In this document: piece by piece, positions 35,004 to 44,191 of the stretch
Position numbering within the stretch: position 1 is the stretch's first letter
How the letters are laid out: each line of letters opens with the position of its first letter
NCBI GenBank assembly: GCA_011526095.1
Contig: WYBA01000033.1
Span: 1 to 57,815, forward strand
Source of the DNA: Myxococcales bacterium
GTDB taxonomy: Bacteria > Myxococcota_A > Polyangia > Haliangiales > Haliangiaceae
Length of the DNA: 57,815 nt
Reading direction: 5' to 3'
The notes under the pieces: model-generated
Seen by the model: only the letters and a program-made list of their open reading frames with translations
Database searches by the model: none
What the model was told of the DNA's origin: nothing
Made by a program: the position numbers and the translations under genes

Positions 35004-37889
35004 TCACTTCGCCGCCGCGCCGGCGCCCGTGGCCGCGGCCGCCTCGGGCACCAGCACGCCGAGCAGGTACTGCTTGCCGAGGAACGCCTTCGCCGCGGCC
35101 TGCACGCGCGCCGAGGTCAGCCGCGCCAGGCCCGCGTCGAGGGCCATCACCTCGGTCAGCGCGTCGCCGTCCTGCAGCGCCGCGGTGAGCCAGCCGGCCC
35201 ACGCGTCGTTGCTCGTCAGCTCGAGCTCGCGCGCGCGCACCCGCTGCTGCTTCAGCTTGGCGAGGTAGTCGGCGCCGATCCCCTCCCGCTTCAGGCGCGC
35301 GGCCTCGGCGAAGATCGCCGCGCGCAGCGTCTCGACGTTCTCCGGCGCGCACCCGAACTGGATCGACAGCGTCCACTCCTGGCGCGGCCGCCGGGTGAAC
35401 GTGCCCCACACGCCGACGCCGTAGACGCCGCCGAGGTCCTCGCGCAGGATCTCGCGCAGCCGCAGGTCGAGCACCGCGGCGAGCGACTCGAGGTCGCGCG
35501 CGGCGTCGCGGTCCCACTTCGCCTTGCCGTGGAAGGTCAGCGCGACGTAGCTCTTCGGCTCGCGGCCGCGCTCGACCCGCTTGGTGATCGCGCCCCTGGG
35601 CCGCTTGATCCCGATGTCGCGCTCCTGCTCGACACGTTCGGTCGCCGGCAGGCTCGCCAGGTAGGTCTCGACCAGCGGCCGCAGCGTCGCCGCCTCGACG
35701 TTGCCGACGATCACGAACGTGAAGTCGCCGGCGTCGCCGAACCGGTCCCGATAGAACGCCAGCGCCCGATCGAGGTCGACGCGCTCGACGTCGGCGACCT
35801 CGGCGGGGCGCCGGCGCGGGTGGTCGCCCGCGACGACCGCCGACAGGTCCTCGGAGAACGCCTGCTCCGGCAGCTTGCGCCGGTTGCGCACCCACTCCAG
35901 CGTCGAGGCCTTCCACGTCGCGAACAGCGCCTCGTCGCGGCGCGGCGCGGTCATGCGCAGGTGCAGGAGTTGCAGCAGCGGCTCGAGGTCGAGCGCGGAG
36001 CCGGACGACCACATCCCCTCCTGCGTCTCGGAGATCCACGGCCACACGCTGACGATCCGCCCCGCGAGCAGCTTGCCCAGCGCGCCGGGCGCGTGGTCGC
36101 CGACGCCGGCCCCGACGACCGCGTCGGCCGCGAACCGCGCGCTCGGCCACGCCTCGTCGGACGCGGTCGCGGTGCCGCCGGGCGAGAACGCGCGGATCAG
36201 CACGGAGTCCGCGTCGAAGTCAGTCGGCTTGACGACGACGCGCGCGCCGTTGGACAGGATCCACTCGGTCACGCCCTCCCCGAGGTCGCGCTCGCCGACG
36301 ATCGTCCCGGCCGCCGGCGCCGTCGCGATCAGCGCGTCGCCGGCCGCGTCGTCGACCCACGGCTCGAGCGTCGCGGTCTCCGCCGCCGCGACTAGCTCGC
36401 GCACCCGCGCCTCGGTCGGCGCGACCATGCCGTCGGGGCCGCTGATCACGACCGCGCGCGAGTCGTCGCCGCCCCACGCGCCGGCCGCGCCGGCGAGCTC
36501 CTCGAGCGTCACCTCGGGCACGAACCGCCGCGCCAGCTCGGCCTCGGCCGCGCGCCCGATCACCAGCTCGCCCTCGAAGAAGTGGCGCGTCATCTCGTCG
36601 ACCAGCTCCCACCCGTCGCGCTTGTCGATCTCGCGCGCCGACTGCTCGATGTTGCGCAGGTAGACGCGCTTGGCGCGCGCCAGCTCGCTCGCGGTGAAGC
36701 CGTGGCGCTCGACCCGCTCGACCTCGGCCAGCAGCGCGACCAGCGCGTCCTCGACGCGCCCCTCGTGCGGCGCCGCCGCCCGGGTGAACGCTTCGATGTC
36801 GCGGGTGCGGGTGCCGGTCGACGAGTACGCCCACTTGAACGGCGCGCCCGGGCGACGCGCCAGCTCGCCCAGCCGCTCGTTGAGGATCGTGTGGTAGAGG
36901 CCGTCGACGACATAGTGGCGGTAATCGGTCGCGGTGCGCTCGGGCCGCCGGCCGAACAGGTTGTCGATCGCCACCTGCGCCTCGGGCAGCTCGGCGTCGG
37001 TGACGATCGACACCTTGAGCCCGCCCGGCACCGGCGCGCCGCCGGCCGGGCGCGCGCGCGGCGCGGCGGGGCCGCGCAGGTCGCCGAACTTCGCCTCGAT
37101 GTCGCGCGCGATCGCCTGCGGGTCGACGTCGCCGACGACGATCACCGCCATCAGGTCCGGGCGGTACCAGTCCTGGTAGTACCGCACGAGCGCGTCGCGC
37201 GGCGCGGTCTCGAGGATCTCGGGCTTGCCGATCGGCATCCGCTCGGCGTAGCGCGTGCCGCCGTACAGCACGGCCGCCTGCTGCTCGAACACGCGGCTGA
37301 ACGCGCCCTGGCGCAGCCGCCACTCCTCGAGCACGACGCCGCGCTCCTTGTCGACCTCCGCCGGATCGAACGCCACCGCGCCCGCCCACTCGTGGAGGAT
37401 GTCGAGCCCGGTCGCGACCAGCGCCGGGTCGTCGGTCGGCACCTGGAGCTGGTAGACGGTCTCGTCGAACGACGTGTACGCGTTGACGTCGGGCCCGAAC
37501 TGCATGCCGATCGACTCGAGGTAGTTGACGATCGCCATCCCCTCGTACTTCGCGGTGCCGTTGAACGCCATGTGCTCGACGAAGTGGGCGAGGCCGCGCT
37601 GGTCGTCGTCCTCCTGCACCGCGCCGGCGTTGACCGCGAGCCACAGGTAGGCGCGGTCCGCCGGCTTGCCGTGCGGGATGACGTAGTAGGTGAGCCCGTT
37701 GGCGAGCACGCCCTTGGTGACGCGGTCCCACAGCGGCAGCACCGGCTCGGGCGCGACCTCGGCGACGCCGGCGTCGGCGGGCGCGCCGCCCGGCGGCACG
37801 GTGGGCGAGGTGGAGCGCGCCGGGCAGGCCACGCTGGTCGACAGCAGCGCGGCGAGCGCGACGAGCGCGAACGGGCGGGTTCGGGTCAT
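35004..37889 (-). CDS. M16-family zinc metallopeptidase, two-unit lipoprotein (pitrilysin/PqqL-like)
   Basis: The 961-residue protein has a lipobox around STSVACP (residue about 22). The inverted zinc motif H-x-x-E-H is present in LAHFVEHMAFNGT (about residues 105-117), with the third ligand Glu in RGVVLEEWR. Two M16 modules follow each other; the second (from about 520) lacks the zinc motif, as usual for the clamshell partner domain. Such enzymes degrade or process peptides in the periplasm or at the surface. A second M16 lipoprotein is encoded at 44192-46972. The stop TCA/TGA abuts the convergent lipoprotein stop with no spacer. Confidence 0.9.
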   Translation of the reverse strand: MTRTRPFALVALAALLSTSVACPARSTSPTVPPGGAPADAGVAEVAPEPVLPLWDRVTKGVLANGLTYYVIPHGKPADRAYLWLAVNAGAVQEDDDQRGLAHFVEHMAFNGTAKYEGMAIVNYLESIGMQFGPDVNAYTSFDETVYQLQVPTDDPALVATGLDILHEWAGAVAFDPAEVDKERGVVLEEWRLRQGAFSRVFEQQAAVLYGGTRYAERMPIGKPEILETAPRDALVRYYQDWYRPDLMAVIVVGDVDPQAIARDIEAKFGDLRGPAAPRARPAGGAPVPGGLKVSIVTDAELPEAQVAIDNLFGRRPERTATDYRHYVVDGLYHTILNERLGELARRPGAPFKWAYSSTGTRTRDIEAFTRAAAPHEGRVEDALVALLAEVERVERHGFTASELARAKRVYLRNIEQSAREIDKRDGWELVDEMTRHFFEGELVIGRAAEAELARRFVPEVTLEELAGAAGAWGGDDSRAVVISGPDGMVAPTEARVRELVAAAETATLEPWVDDAAGDALIATAPAAGTIVGERDLGEGVTEWILSNGARVVVKPTDFDADSVLIRAFSPGGTATASDEAWPSARFAADAVVGAGVGDHAPGALGKLLAGRIVSVWPWISETQEGMWSSGSALDLEPLLQLLHLRMTAPRRDEALFATWKASTLEWVRNRRKLPEQAFSEDLSAVVAGDHPRRRPAEVADVERVDLDRALAFYRDRFGDAGDFTFVIVGNVEAATLRPLVETYLASLPATERVEQERDIGIKRPRGAITKRVERGREPKSYVALTFHGKAKWDRDAARDLESLAAVLDLRLREILREDLGGVYGVGVWGTFTRRPRQEWTLSIQFGCAPENVETLRAAIFAEAARLKREGIGADYLAKLKQQRVRARELELTSNDAWAGWLTAALQDGDALTEVMALDAGLARLTSARVQAAAKAFLGKQYLLGVLVPEAAAATGAGAAAK

Positions 37890-37967
37890 GCGCGCGAACC
37901 TACCGCGGCGCGCGCGCGGGCGCCCGGGCGCCTGGACAGCGCACCGACGCCGCGTGACTCTCCGCGC

Positions 37968-39878
37968 ATGAACCGTCCCGGGAGTGGCTCTCCCTCGTTC
38001 CGCGCGCGAGCCCGCTATCGCTTCGACAACCTGATGGCGCGCGGCGTGGGGATCCAGATCCTCACGCTCGCCGGGATCACGGCCGCGCTGATCGTGATCG
38101 TGCTCGTGCTGCTGCGGATCACCGGGCTCGGGCCCGACGGCAAGCCCGAGGACACCGGCGACGCGCTGTGGAACGGCCTGATGCACGCGATGGACGGCGG
38201 CACGATCGCCGGCCAGCCGGGGCCGTGGACCTACCGCTTCATCATGCTGGTCGCGACGCTCGGCGGCATCTTCGTGCTGTCGGCGCTGATCTCGATCCTG
38301 TCCGGCGGGTTCCAGGCGATCCTCGACAGCCTGCGCAAGGGCCGCAGCCGGGTCGTCGAGAAGCGCCACACGGTGATCCTCGGCTACTCGTCGCGGATCC
38401 ACGCGCTGCTGTCCGAGCTCGCCACCGCCAACGCCAACGTCAAGCACGCGTGCGTCGTCGTGCTCGCGCCCGAGGACAAGGTGCGGATGGACGACGAGAT
38501 CCGCGAGCAGCTCGGGCGCAAGCACCGGCTGCGCGTCGTGACCCGCTCGGGCAGCCCGCTGATCGCCGACGACCTCGAGCTGGTCAACCTCGACGCCGCC
38601 AAGAGCGTGATCGTGCTGTCGCCCGACGGCGACCGCCAGCCCGACATCTCCGTGCTCAAGACGCTGATGGCGATCGCCAAGGCCGCGTCGAACCTGCGCG
38701 AGCCGCCCCACGTCGTCGCCGAGCTCCAGGGCGAGGCGACGCTGAGCGTGGCGAAGATGGTGCTGCCCAGCGCGTCGCTCGTGCTCGCGCCGCCGCTGAT
38801 CGGGCGGCTGCTGGTCCAGACCGGCCGCCAGTCGGGGCTGTCCGAGGTCTACACCGAGCTGCTCGACTTCGGCGGCGACGAGATCTACATGAAGCCCGAG
38901 CCGGCGCTGACCGGCCGGCCGTTCCGCGACGTGCTCGCGGCGTACGACTCCAGCGCGGTGCTGGGCGTCGTCGACGTCGACGGCGCGGTGATGCTGCCGC
39001 CGCCGCTCGACCGGCCGATGGCCGCGAACGACCGCGTGGTCGCGATCAGCGAGGACGACGACACGGTCATCCTCGACGGTAAGGCGACCGCGATCGTCAC
39101 CGAGGCGATCGTCACCGAGGCGGCGGACCCGGCGCCGCGGCCCGAGCGCACGCTGATCCTCGGCGTGTGCAACAAGCTGCCGCTGGTGCTGCGCGAGCTC
39201 GATCACTACGTCGGACCCGGCAGCGTCACGGTCGTGCTCGGCGGGGAGGTCGCGGCGCGGGCGGAGCTCGACGAGGTGCTCGGCGAGCTGCGTCACATGA
39301 CCGTCGAGGTCCGCGGCGGTGACCTGAGCGACCGCGAGGTGCTCGACGCGCTCGACGTGCCGTCGTTCGACCACGTCCTGCTGCTGGCGGAGAACGACGA
39401 CGCCGCCGACGAGCAGGCCGACGCCCACACGATGGTCGCGCTGCTCCACCTGCGCGACATCCTGTCGCGCGCGGGCGTCGACGTGCCGATCACCACCGAG
39501 ATGCTCGCCGCCCAGAACCGCGAGCTGGCCTCGGTGGCGGAGGTCGACGACTTCATCGTCAGCAACGCGCTCGTGTCGCTGGTGATCACGCAGGTCGCCG
39601 AGAACAAGCTGCTGTCGGCGGTGTTCGACAACCTGTTCTCGGCCGCCGGCACCGAGCTGTACCTCAAGCCGGTCGAGCGCTACGTCCGCCCGGGCATCGA
39701 CCTCGACTTCTACACCGTGCTCGACGCCGCGGCGCGGCGCGGCGAGATCGCGCTCGGCTACCGCATCGCGGCCGACGCGCGCGACGCCGACCGCGCGTTC
39801 GGCGTGCGCTGCAACCCGCGCAAGTCCGAGCGGCTGCGGTTCGCGCCCGGCGACAAGATCATCGTGCTGGCGCAGTGA
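37968..39878 (+). CDS. CASTOR/POLLUX-related putative ion channel
   Basis: The 636-residue protein has two membrane segments (about residues 33-50 and 85-110) flanking a possible pore region (DALWNGLMHAMDGGTI). Two tandem RCK-like nucleotide-binding domains follow: VVEKRHTVILGYSSRIHALL near residue 125 and RTLILGVCNKLPLVLREL near 395. This is the organisation of the CASTOR/POLLUX-type channels of bacteria and plants, which gate cation flow in response to ligands. The ligand and ion are unknown. The start is ATG 37968. It is coupled to the LVIVD lipoprotein gene (TGATG overlap) and divergent from an M16 peptidase gene. Confidence 0.85.
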   Translation: MNRPGSGSPSFRARARYRFDNLMARGVGIQILTLAGITAALIVIVLVLLRITGLGPDGKPEDTGDALWNGLMHAMDGGTIAGQPGPWTYRFIMLVATLGGIFVLSALISILSGGFQAILDSLRKGRSRVVEKRHTVILGYSSRIHALLSELATANANVKHACVVVLAPEDKVRMDDEIREQLGRKHRLRVVTRSGSPLIADDLELVNLDAAKSVIVLSPDGDRQPDISVLKTLMAIAKAASNLREPPHVVAELQGEATLSVAKMVLPSASLVLAPPLIGRLLVQTGRQSGLSEVYTELLDFGGDEIYMKPEPALTGRPFRDVLAAYDSSAVLGVVDVDGAVMLPPPLDRPMAANDRVVAISEDDDTVILDGKATAIVTEAIVTEAADPAPRPERTLILGVCNKLPLVLRELDHYVGPGSVTVVLGGEVAARAELDEVLGELRHMTVEVRGGDLSDREVLDALDVPSFDHVLLLAENDDAADEQADAHTMVALLHLRDILSRAGVDVPITTEMLAAQNRELASVAEVDDFIVSNALVSLVITQVAENKLLSAVFDNLFSAAGTELYLKPVERYVRPGIDLDFYTVLDAAARRGEIALGYRIAADARDADRAFGVRCNPRKSERLRFAPGDKIIVLAQ

Positions 39879-41272
39879 TGGCGCGCCCCGCCCGCCCGCT
39901 CGCGCTCGCCCCGCTGGTCGCGCTCGCGGCGTGCGGGGACAACCGCGCGCCGGCGGCCGCCGACGCGGACGGCGAGGCGGCCGCGCGGTTCGAGCTCGTC
40001 GGCCACGCCGACCTCGGCGCGCGCGGGATGAACGCGGCGCTCGCGGTCGCCGGCGACACGATCTACGTCGGCTCGCGGATCGACGGCGAGCCGGTGCTGA
40101 TCGTCGACGTGTCGGTCCCGTCGGCGCCGCGCGTCGTCGGCGAGCTCGGGCCACCCGACGAGGGGCTGACCGGCCTGTCGTCGCGCGAGCTGCGGGCGGT
40201 GCCGGACCTCGACCTGCTGGTCGTGCTCGACCTGCAGTGCTCGCCGGACCTCCACGGCTGCGCGCCCACCGCCGCGGAGCGCGAGAGCCTCGAACTCTAC
40301 GACATCTCGGACCGCCACGCGCCGGTGCTGCGCGGGCGCCACGAGTTCCAGTCGTCGCCGCTGCGGCCGCGCGGCCCGCACGAGATGTTCCTGTGGCGCG
40401 ACCCGGCGGAGCCGGCGCGCGTCCTGCTCTACGTCTCGACCCCGCCGCTGTCGCCGTCGCTCGAGGTCATCGACGTGTCGGACCCGGCCGCCCCGGTCGC
40501 GATCACGAGCTGGTGGCCGGGCGACGTCGGCGCGTCGATCACGATCGGCGAGGACAACCTGCTCCACTCGATCGGCGTGTCGGCCGACGGCCGCACCGGC
40601 TACGTCTCGCACCTGCAGGCCGGCGTGTTCCTGATCGACCTGACCCAGGTGGCCGAGGGCGCCGCCGAGCCGGCGATCCCGCTGCTCACGCCGCCGGGCG
40701 CGTTCGCCGACTGGACCCCGCCCGAGCCGATCGGCCCCCACTCGGCGGTCGAGGTCCCGGGGCGCGACCTGCTGGTCGTCACCGACGAGGTCTACCCGCC
40801 GAAGTTCGGCCCCGGCTGCCCCTACGGCTGGCTGCGCGTCGTCGACATCGCCGCCCCCGCGGCGCCCGCGGTGCGCGGCGAGCTGCGCCTGGCGGAGAAC
40901 CAGCCGGCGTTCTGCGCGAGCGCGCCCGAGGGCGCGACCTACGCGGCGCACAACGCGACGGCGACGGCGAACCTGGCGCTGGTGAGCTGGCACGCCGCGG
41001 GCCTGGTCGCGGTGGACCTCACCGACCCCGCGGCGCCGAGCGAGCTGGCGCGGTTCGTCCCCGAGCCGCTGCCGGCGGTCGACGTCGAGGACCCGGGCAT
41101 CGGCGGGGCGCCGGTGACGATGTGGAGCTACCCGGTCGTCGACCGCGGCCTGATCTACGTCGTCGACATCCGCAACGGGCTCTACGTGCTGCGCTACCGC
41201 GGCCCGCACGAGCGGGAGCTGCAGGTGGCCGGGCCGCTGGAGGGCAACTCCAACCTGGCGCACGCGCCGTAG
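39878..41272 (+). CDS. LVIVD-repeat lipoprotein
   Basis: The protein (464 residues) has a lipobox LVALAACGD (about residues 12-20). Several blades of LVIVD type are seen (VLIVDVSVPSAPRVVG, LELYDISDRHAPVLRG, LEVIDVSDPAAPVAI, LRVVDIAAPAAPAV, LVAVDLTDPAAPSEL), and together they would form a beta-propeller. A GTG at 39875 is an alternative start. The ATG overlaps the channel gene stop by one base, so the channel and this extracytoplasmic protein are probably made together. It is related in type to the gene at 21949-23544 but lacks the Ig domain. Confidence 0.83.
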   Translation: MARPARPLALAPLVALAACGDNRAPAAADADGEAAARFELVGHADLGARGMNAALAVAGDTIYVGSRIDGEPVLIVDVSVPSAPRVVGELGPPDEGLTGLSSRELRAVPDLDLLVVLDLQCSPDLHGCAPTAAERESLELYDISDRHAPVLRGRHEFQSSPLRPRGPHEMFLWRDPAEPARVLLYVSTPPLSPSLEVIDVSDPAAPVAITSWWPGDVGASITIGEDNLLHSIGVSADGRTGYVSHLQAGVFLIDLTQVAEGAAEPAIPLLTPPGAFADWTPPEPIGPHSAVEVPGRDLLVVTDEVYPPKFGPGCPYGWLRVVDIAAPAAPAVRGELRLAENQPAFCASAPEGATYAAHNATATANLALVSWHAAGLVAVDLTDPAAPSELARFVPEPLPAVDVEDPGIGGAPVTMWSYPVVDRGLIYVVDIRNGLYVLRYRGPHERELQVAGPLEGNSNLAHAP

Positions 41273-41289
41273 CGAATCGCCGCATCCCA

Positions 41290-41304
41290 CGGCGGCTTTC
41301 GCCG
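41290..41304 (+). terminator. Small hairpin after the LVIVD lipoprotein gene
   Basis: CGGCG, loop GCTTT, then CGCCG lie 17 bp past the stop. The stem is only 5 bp and there is no T-tract, so this is weak. Confidence 0.25.
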
Positions 41305-41368
41305 CAGCCCCTGCCAGCTACTGCCGCAGGCCATGGCGGCGCGCGCGCCGCGGCGTTAGCTTCGAGCC

Positions 41369-41737
41369 ATGCCACGTCGCCGCCCGATCGCCCCGCTCGC
41401 GTCCCGCCCGATGCCCGACGAGCAGCCGGACACCTCCGACCCCGGCGTCAGCGCCTCCGACGTCAAGGTCGGTGGCACGTCGACCGCGGCGCGCAACTGG
41501 CGCCGCAACACCAGCAAGGCGACCTCGAAGCTCGAGGACTCGCGCAACAAGCCGTCGCGCAAGTCGACGCGCGGCAAGGGCGGCAAGGCGAGCCAGGGCA
41601 AGGAGCGCACCGCCGTCGCCCGCGCGGTCGCGCCGAAGGCGCGCGCCACGGCGGCGCGCGCGCGCCCGACCAAGGCGACCAAGGCGTCGCGGCCTGCCCG
41701 CGCCCGCGCCACGAGCGCCCGCGGCACGCGCCGCTGA
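41369..41737 (+). CDS. Small Lys/Arg/Ala-rich basic protein (histone H1-like tail)
   Basis: The protein has 122 residues. The N-terminal third is mixed (SDPGVSASDVKVGGTSTAAR). It is followed by RNTSKATSKLEDSRNKPSRK and a highly basic C-terminal tail rich in Lys, Arg, Ala and Thr (KARATAARARPTKATK). Short basic proteins with KPSRKSTR-like segments occur in other GC-rich bacteria, and the tail resembles H1-like nucleoid proteins, suggesting nucleic-acid binding. There is no direct evidence of function. ATG 41411 is an alternative start. It is convergent with the isoamylase gene, 4 bp apart. Confidence 0.65.
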   Translation: MPRRRPIAPLASRPMPDEQPDTSDPGVSASDVKVGGTSTAARNWRRNTSKATSKLEDSRNKPSRKSTRGKGGKASQGKERTAVARAVAPKARATAARARPTKATKASRPARARATSARGTRR

Positions 41738-41741
41738 CGCG

Positions 41742-44030
41742 CTACCGCTCGACGAACACCGCGAGCGACCGCGCCGCGAGGTCGTACACGACGCCCTGCA
41801 TCTCGTACTCGTCGCCGGGCGCGTGGAAGTTGCCCTCGTCCTCGAGCCACGCCGCGGTGTCGGCGACGCGGTACCACCGGGCGTCGTCGGCGCGCGGCGG
41901 CAAGGTCGCGCGCACCGCCGACGACCAGCCGTTGTACAGGACGTAGATCGACCGCGCCGGCTCGCCGCTGCCCACCGCGCCGCGCACGCGCCAGCCCAGC
42001 ACGTGCTGGCTGGCGTCGTCCATGTACGCGCCGCTCGCGCTCGACCCGTCGGCGCGGTGCCACGTCACCTCGGCGCCCGTCCACCACGTCGCCGGCCGCA
42101 GCGCCGGGTGCGCGTGGCGGAACGCGATCAGCCGCCGCGCGAACGTCGCGAACGCCGCGTGCTCGTCCGCGTCGGCGGGATCGAGCCACATCGCCGGCGA
42201 GTCGAGGTTGTACGGGTTGTTGTTGCACCCCTGCGTCCGGTACGCCTCGTCGCCGCCGGTGATCATCGGGACGCCGGCCGACAGCATCAGCAGCGCCAGC
42301 CCGGTCCGCGCCGCCTGGCGCTGGCGCGTCGGATCGCCGGCCTGATCCCACGACCGGTTGTCGTTCGAGCCGCCCGACGACGGCCCGAACGGCCACGGCT
42401 GGTCGTTGCGCTTGGCGTTGCACGCGTAGAGATCGCGCAGCGTGAACCCGTCGTGCGCGACGACGAAGTTGATCGAGTGCCACGGCTGTCGGCCGTCGTC
42501 GCCGAACAGCTCGCGCGAGCCGGCGATCCGGTTGGCCAGCCAGCCCGGCGTGACCGCGGCGACGCCGAGCCGGTTCTGGTCGTCGCGGACGAGGTCGCGG
42601 TAGGGCCCGTTCCACTCGGCCCACCCCGCGGGGAAGTTGCCGATCTGGTAGGTGCCGGGGCCGATCGCCCACGGCTCGGCGACGACGATCGCGCCCGCGC
42701 CGCCGTCGGGTCCGCGCGCCGGCAGCGCCTCGGTGATCCGGGTCAGCAGCCCCTCGCGCTCGAAGTCGAAGCACCCCGGGCCGCAGGTGTCGCCGAGCAC
42801 CGACGCGAGGTCGAACCGGAACCCGTCGACGCCGAGGACGTCGTGCCACCACCGCAGCGAGTCGATCACGAGGTCCGCGGCGAGCGGGTGCGTGGTGTCG
42901 ACGTCGGCGCCGATGCCGGTGTGATCGGTGAACCCGGTGCCGGCGGCGTTCAGCTCGTAGTACGCGGCGTTGTCGAGCCCGCGCAGCGACAGCAGCGAGC
43001 CGCCGCCGCCCTCGGAGGTGTGGTTGTAGACGACGTCGATCCACACCTCGATCCCCGCGGCGTGGAACGCGCGCACCATCGCCTGGAATTCGCGCGTCGG
43101 ACCGCCGGGCGCGCGGTCGCACGCGTAGCGCCGGTCCGGCGCGAAGAACGCCAGCGTCGAGTAGCCCCAGTAGTTGTCGCCGCCGGCGTCGTCGGGGACG
43201 ACGTCGTTGGTGTCGTTCGGGGTCTCCTGCACCGGCAGCAGCTCGATCGCGGTCACGCCGAGCGCGGCGAGGTCCGCGGCGCGCGCGCCCGCCGCGGCGT
43301 ACGTCCCGGCGCACGGCCCGGCGTCGGGGTCGCCGCGGGTGAGGCCGCGCAGGTGGACCTCGTAGACGACGTGATCGCGCAGCGCGCGGCCGGGGCGCGC
43401 GCCGACGTCGGGCACGACCTCCGGCAGCACGATCGACTTCGGCGCGACCGGGCCGCTGTCGACCGCGCGCCAGTCGTCGCCGACGCGGTAGGCGTCGCGG
43501 CTCGGCTGGCCGATCGTCGCCGGATCGTGGCTGAGCTCCCGGGTGTACGGATCGATCAGCAGCTTGTTGGGGTTGAACCGGTTGCCGTCGGCGTCGACGT
43601 CGGCGACGAAGCCGGCGGCCGAGCCGGGGCTCCACGCCGGGTCCCACGCCCAGTTCGGGCCCCACGCGCGGACGCCGTAGTAGAGCGTGTCGCCGGCGCC
43701 GGCCGCGATCAGGTCCGCGACCTCGACGCGCGCGGCGAAGACGTCGCTGTCCGGCTCCCGGACGAGCTCGACGACGCGCACCCGCGCGCCGTCGAGCGGC
43801 CGGTCGTAGAACCACGCCTCGAGCCGGCTCGCGCGGGTCGACGCGACGCGGACGTGGACCGCCTCGCCGCCCGGCTCGTAGCTCGCGCCGAGCGGCGGCG
43901 ACCACGGCGCCATGGCGTCGGGCCGCGCCGCGGCGTCGGCCCCGGACAGGGGCGGCGCGCCGGTGTCGGCGCACGCGGCGCCAGCGAGGAGCGCCCCGAG
44001 CGACCACGCGGCAAACGTCGGCACGCGCAT
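41742..44030 (-). CDS. Secreted lipoprotein isoamylase / glycogen-debranching enzyme (GH13)
   Basis: This 762-residue enzyme cleaves alpha-1,6 branches of glycogen or amylopectin. An N-terminal lipobox (LLAGAACAD, about residue 20) is followed by a CBM48-like domain (EAWFYDRPLDGARVRV). The GH13 barrel then shows VYNHTSEGG, the nucleophile Asp in GVDGFRFDLAS, the acid Glu in VVAEPWAIG and the third Asp in FVVAHDGFTL. NNNPYNLDSPAMW and the C-terminal beta domain follow. It most resembles bacterial isoamylases (GlgX-like, GH13_11). Export as a lipoprotein points to use of external polysaccharide rather than stored glycogen. It is divergent from the second M16 gene, with an inverted repeat between them. 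Confidence 0.92.
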   Translation of the reverse strand: MRVPTFAAWSLGALLAGAACADTGAPPLSGADAAARPDAMAPWSPPLGASYEPGGEAVHVRVASTRASRLEAWFYDRPLDGARVRVVELVREPDSDVFAARVEVADLIAAGAGDTLYYGVRAWGPNWAWDPAWSPGSAAGFVADVDADGNRFNPNKLLIDPYTRELSHDPATIGQPSRDAYRVGDDWRAVDSGPVAPKSIVLPEVVPDVGARPGRALRDHVVYEVHLRGLTRGDPDAGPCAGTYAAAGARAADLAALGVTAIELLPVQETPNDTNDVVPDDAGGDNYWGYSTLAFFAPDRRYACDRAPGGPTREFQAMVRAFHAAGIEVWIDVVYNHTSEGGGGSLLSLRGLDNAAYYELNAAGTGFTDHTGIGADVDTTHPLAADLVIDSLRWWHDVLGVDGFRFDLASVLGDTCGPGCFDFEREGLLTRITEALPARGPDGGAGAIVVAEPWAIGPGTYQIGNFPAGWAEWNGPYRDLVRDDQNRLGVAAVTPGWLANRIAGSRELFGDDGRQPWHSINFVVAHDGFTLRDLYACNAKRNDQPWPFGPSSGGSNDNRSWDQAGDPTRQRQAARTGLALLMLSAGVPMITGGDEAYRTQGCNNNPYNLDSPAMWLDPADADEHAAFATFARRLIAFRHAHPALRPATWWTGAEVTWHRADGSSASGAYMDDASQHVLGWRVRGAVGSGEPARSIYVLYNGWSSAVRATLPPRADDARWYRVADTAAWLEDEGNFHAPGDEYEMQGVVYDLAARSLAVFVER

Positions 44031-44121
44031 GCCGTGACACCGAAGCAGGTTCTGCGCCGCGCCCCAACCGCGCGAGATCCCACGCGCTCACCCTCGAAGG
44101 GGGATGTGCGCTGGCGTCGCG

Positions 44122-44140
44122 GCGTTGCGATCGGCAACGC
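44122..44140. promoter_or_regulatory. Inverted repeat, candidate operator between isoamylase and M16 genes
   Basis: GCGTTGC, spacer GATCG, then GCAACGC are perfect 7-bp arms in the 161-bp divergent region. They lie 92 bp from the isoamylase start and 52 bp from the peptidase start. Palindromes of this size often bind dimeric repressors; the regulator is unknown. Confidence 0.4.
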
Positions 44141-44191
44141 GCCGCTCGTGACGACGCAACCGCGGAGGAGCGAGCATCGATAGCGTCGCGC

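Noticed and set aside
37890..40154. Minus-strand extension of the M16 peptidase frame by about 750 codons
   Set aside because: It is antisense to the clear CASTOR/POLLUX-like gene. The peptidase signal peptide and lipobox begin at 37889.
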